Positions 60,333 to 64,000 of a DNA stretch of 64,000 nucleotides are shown piece by piece. Position 1 is the stretch's first letter. Each line of letters begins with the position of its first letter. The position numbers were made by a program, and so were the translations under genes. Source of the stretch: Pochonia chlamydosporia 170. Taxonomy: Eukaryota > Ascomycota > Sordariomycetes > Hypocreales > Clavicipitaceae. The notes below the pieces were generated by a model. The model was given only the letters and a program-made list of their open reading frames with translations. It had not been told where the DNA came from and made no database searches. The stretch lies in contig NC_035792.1 in assembly GCF_001653235.2 (NCBI RefSeq), forward strand, positions 2,790,001-2,854,000, written 5' to 3'.

Positions 60333-63300
60333 TGGTGCTACGGTGAGTTCCTAGTTGTTGGGAATTAGATTTCACTGGTCGTACTTGATCAGTATTTGAA
60401 GCTTGCTGAAGCATTGAAAGTCTGGTGTTTCACTTGCGAGTCAAGAGTTTTGATATGTTTGGGTAGGTACTCCGTAGTGTGCAATAGTGTACGCCAGAGA
60501 TCAACTGATGACTTCAATTGTTCGTTTAGGTGCAACTTGGACCGAGGGTAAGGGTAATAAAGTAAGTAACACATCGAAGCTAATCAGATCAATGATGGCT
60601 GGGGACCAAATTGGCCATACGAATGCAATGCACGCCGCAGGGAATGTGGCTAGTTGAGCTACAAGCTATACCTCAAAGCAATATCAACTGACAAGACGCG
60701 GAAAGTCACATCTCTCTAGTCCATACCAGCATTGAAGCCCCTGCCAGGCATGTATGCTTTTGGGCTGGGAATGACAAGTCCGATTGAGTTCACTCATGTC
60801 GACATCTGCGTGTCAAAACGGACTGGAGCGCCAAACGCAAAAGTCGCCGGACAGGACCAACCCCAAATCCGAAATGCCCTGGAATTAGTGCACAGTCATC
60901 TACACGGCTGCAAAAGTCAAAGCTGTCGACTGCAACACAGCCAGGGCATTCTTGCAGGGCATTTGCAGCTTCGCACTCGTTCACCCGGTCTTCGGGCTCT
61001 TGCGAAGCTCCGGGCAGACGGGCTCACGGGCAGCGGGTATCAAATCGATTCGAGCAGGGCTTTCGTTTCGGCGATAGGGTGCTTCCCAAAATGATTGGGC
61101 GTGAACAGGGTGTGTATATAGTAATAAATTGGTTCTTTGTATCCATGGCGTTTTGTCGTATTGCCGAATTGGGAACGTATTGGGCCGCTGACAAACTCTC
61201 GCGCGCGGCATTTTGGTGGAATGGATTGCAAATACAATACATTTGGGGCACTACTGTACAGCATCAAGAATAAAGGTGATTTGCACGGTGATAGTCTTGT
61301 ATGCACACCTGTACCTGCCATCCTTGACTGCCATGATGCCTGGCGTTGTTGTGGCACGACAACAGGCATCCGCCGAGACATGAGGGCTTGGCGTGAATCC
61401 GAGGGAAATGCGAAGTGCGAAGCGTTATGTGGCATGGCATGGCATAACTGCAGGCGTGATACTTACATGACGGGCTGTGGTATTACTAGAAATCATAACG
61501 CGTGGGCGTGTGCGTTTCTGTTAATGAATTTTTGTTTCTGGTTCGCGTCACATTTTTCGGTATATTGCTGCTGGATCGGGGATACGAGATGCAGTAAACG
61601 AGCGTAACATCGGGCAATTCACAAGTCCCGGCGGCAATTCGATTTCATTTGGCAACTCAAGATGCCGCTTACTTTATCAGTGCTTCAATTTTTGCCACTG
61701 GGTTTAATTTATGGCAGGTTTAAACCTGGTTCTCAGACCCGTCCGTGGAGCCTCGTTTGTAAATCGTCTTTACTCAGCGGCCTCTCACTGACGCAGGCAA
61801 ACAACGAAAATCCATCGCAAGACACGGATTCTAGGCCCGTTCACGATTCATCAATTGACAACATGCCCGTGTAATTACCCCTTGCAATTATTCCACGGAC
61901 ACTCCCAATCTCCGTCGTAGAACCCATCAAGCCTTCTAGAAACCGCTTCAACAATCCCATCAAACCCCTGACTCCTTCTCCACGGCACTAGAAAATTACA
62001 AACCCAGTCTACGCTTGGCAGGCATGGAGTTTAGACATGCCTCCGCGTAGAGTCCGTTCACGCCTGCGGATATACCTGCGGACAATAGACAGCGGACATG
62101 GAGCGGAACGGCTACCGATCTCCCGTGCATAACTTTTTTTTTTTAATGCGCTGGTGGTTTCGTCCCTTGTCGGACCCATGCCCTGTCGCCCACATTGCTC
62201 TGCGTGTAGCCTGATAATGAAGAGGCGCGGGTCATGAGCCTCCATATCGCATCCGTGGGCGGGCGGATGTAAAAAAACGTTCAATGTTCGGTCCCGATGT
62301 CCGGCCCACCGACTTTAAGGTACGTACTTTGTACAGGAGAGGTTCAGACGTTGAACCCACCACGCGGACTGAACCCACAGCGGTTCACCAACGGACCAGC
62401 AGTTGCATGCATGTCGCAACATGTGCACATGTGGCTCATTATGACTACTCCAAAAGTGGGCTGCGTTTCGCAACGACATGGACCAGACTCACTTGGGCAA
62501 AAACACTTGACCCTTCCTTGTTCCTGATGAGTTAGGTATCGTCGCACGTCTGGTTTGCCGAAATCCATCTTGACTAATTCCCAATTTGTGGGATGAGAAA
62601 AATTAGCCATTCGCCGCGCACCTCGCATCCAAGCCCCCGCCAAGAATTCAATGGCTTCTGTCACTTTCACACGTGGGATTTATTTTGTTGCGCTCCATCG
62701 TGGCCTGGCCTCAGTTGGGGAATATCCGAGGCGGCGTGCAGCGCTAAGCCAAGCAAGTGCCAATTTTCGCTAGTTGTCTCGCTCCAAACCACGATTTGAT
62801 GCCGCGTCGCAGTGCAATTCTGTGATTGGGGCGTTCGTCGTGCGTGAAGCGATGGCTGGCTGTTGGCGTTGAATGTTGAATACGGTCGATGCGAAATCAA
62901 ATCCGTCCCGATGCGTGTCTTTGGAGATGGGGAACATGGATGGGACAGATCAACTCCGTGCAAGGGCTGGCATGGCTTAGCTGCGGCATCGTCATCAATT
63001 AATCAGATTGAGTTAGTGTTGCGTCAAACGATCCTTCATTCACAGATTACGTTGATCACCATGTTCAATGCACTCTTCTAGATATCCTCATTCGTCGCCT
63101 CGCAAATATGAGACGGATACAGCAACATGGCGCATAGCCTCAACTCGGTTTCGTTTATCGCATCGCTTTTGCCGTACTCGTACATGAAGCATGTCGAGTG
63201 TCGCAGTCCATTTTGCCAGGGTGTATATTGTCCCTGTATTTGCCCTCAACTCATTCGCATACATGTTCCCCGCCAAGTCTGATCGTCAGCCTCCCGCCAT

Positions 63301-63928
63301 TACGCGTATTTCCAACAACACAAACCACCTGCAAGCCCTCACTTCTTCGACCCAAGAAATCTACTTTGCGCAAATGGTCCCTGCATCTGGGTGTTTCTGT
63401 ATCATCCATTCATACAGGGCAGTCCATGCGAGTATCTCCTTTTGCGCCAAGTGTGTCAATGTCGTGGCGGAGCCGCCTTATGTTCATGGTTCGTGTCAGC
63501 TTACCTCTTGCTGGCTTGCCTTCGGGCTCGTTAACCATTCCCGGTAAAATGATGTGATGGATCCCCCGTAGAATATTTGGCGCACAGAACACGTCCTGGC
63601 TAAAGCTGGTGGAGATTCTGCGTAAGATTTGGATCTTGGTTTGTGCAATATTAGTCAAGGTTTAGGTGTCATGCTGGGCGTATCTGTCGGGAAGGTGAGT
63701 GATGCGATGGATGCGACTGGGCAAGGGGGCTGTGATGCTGAACGACTCAATCGGCGGTCTTGTGGCACGTTGATCTTCTTGGCTTGTTGTGTTTTACCTG
63801 TATTTGTGAAATAAGACAGATCATGCACTGTGACAGCATGTGGTCGTAGGTATAGCCTGCCTTGGTGTGGATTAGTCGCCTTAGCATGGGCAAAGACTTA
63901 TGACCTCTCACTGTAGACATGGAGCGTA

Positions 63929-63938
63929 TACCTAGGTA
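63929..63938. repeat. TACCTAGGTA palindrome
   Basis: Perfect 10-bp palindrome near the right edge. Confidence 0.85.
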
Positions 63939-64000
63939 CACATGTAGACAGATGGAGTGATAGCAATAATGAGTGCCAACCAAGTCAAAAAGGTAATATT

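Larger units (their letters stand above)
58368..64000. other. Gene-poor interval to the right edge
   Basis: No supported gene. It contains a CA microsatellite, TACTCCGTA at 60468-60476, TACCTAGGTA at 60323 and 63929, and short frames only. A minus-strand stretch at 63410-63658 reads somewhat like protein but has no ATG and no confirmable splice structure. Confidence 0.5.

Noticed and set aside
1..64000. tRNA, rRNA, CRISPR and intact transposon signals
   Set aside because: No T-arm with matching stem, no rRNA block, no regularly spaced repeats, and no transposase or reverse-transcriptase motif seen by eye; a covariance-model scan would settle the tRNA question.

Overview
The window reads as chromosomal DNA of a filamentous ascomycete, most likely a Sordariomycete of the Hypocreales type. 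The genes carry short GT-AG introns (54 to 163 bp, mostly 55 to 95 bp) with GTAAGT or GTATGT donors. Two Zn2Cys6 proteins are present, along with a DUF1752 protein, an EI24/Rrt8-type protein and a fungal EGF-like membrane protein, and the intergenic regions are long. The genus is inference only. Exon boundaries were chosen so that reading frame and family motifs continue across each junction. The summed exons of every complete gene are a multiple of three.

Layout. 1-1471 (-): 5' part of a DUF1752 (GATA-like domain) protein running off the left edge. 8610-10001 (-): short-chain dehydrogenase, D-arabinitol/sorbose-reductase type. 13269-14619 (-) and 15109-16991 (+): isovaleryl-CoA dehydrogenase and methylcrotonoyl-CoA carboxylase beta, head to head over a 489-bp shared promoter. 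They catalyse consecutive steps of mitochondrial leucine breakdown. 17477-20176 (-): single-pass EGF-like membrane protein. 24149-25244 (-): secreted GH17-like glucanase. 26417-28032 (-): Zn2Cys6 protein with C-terminal ankyrin repeats. 33452-34040 (-): L-rhamnose mutarotase family protein. 35828-36918 (-): DUF7728-like membrane protein. 38477-41563 (-): secreted Ser/Thr-rich mucin-like protein. 43071-44323 (-): EI24/Rrt8-type membrane protein. 46972-48261 (+): LanC-like zinc protein. 57146-58367 (+): Zn2Cys6 transcription factor.

The rest is gene-poor. Two stretches look like decayed genes: 29854-30139, a membrane-anchored small protein with two frameshifts, and 45282-46022, one frame interrupted only by two TGA codons. 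The gene-free DNA carries several perfect TACCTAGGTA palindromes and TACGGAGTA nonamers, more than chance predicts, plus microsatellites and a 14-bp tandem repeat. I saw no rRNA, tRNA, CRISPR array or intact transposable element, though tRNAs were only scanned by eye.

Apart from the leucine pair, neighbouring genes do not form an obvious pathway. Several encode cell-surface or secreted products (EGF-like, GH17, DUF7728-like, mucin-like), so the middle of the window is rich in wall and envelope functions. The least-explained items are the LanC-like gene, the Zn2Cys6-ankyrin fusion and the two decayed loci.
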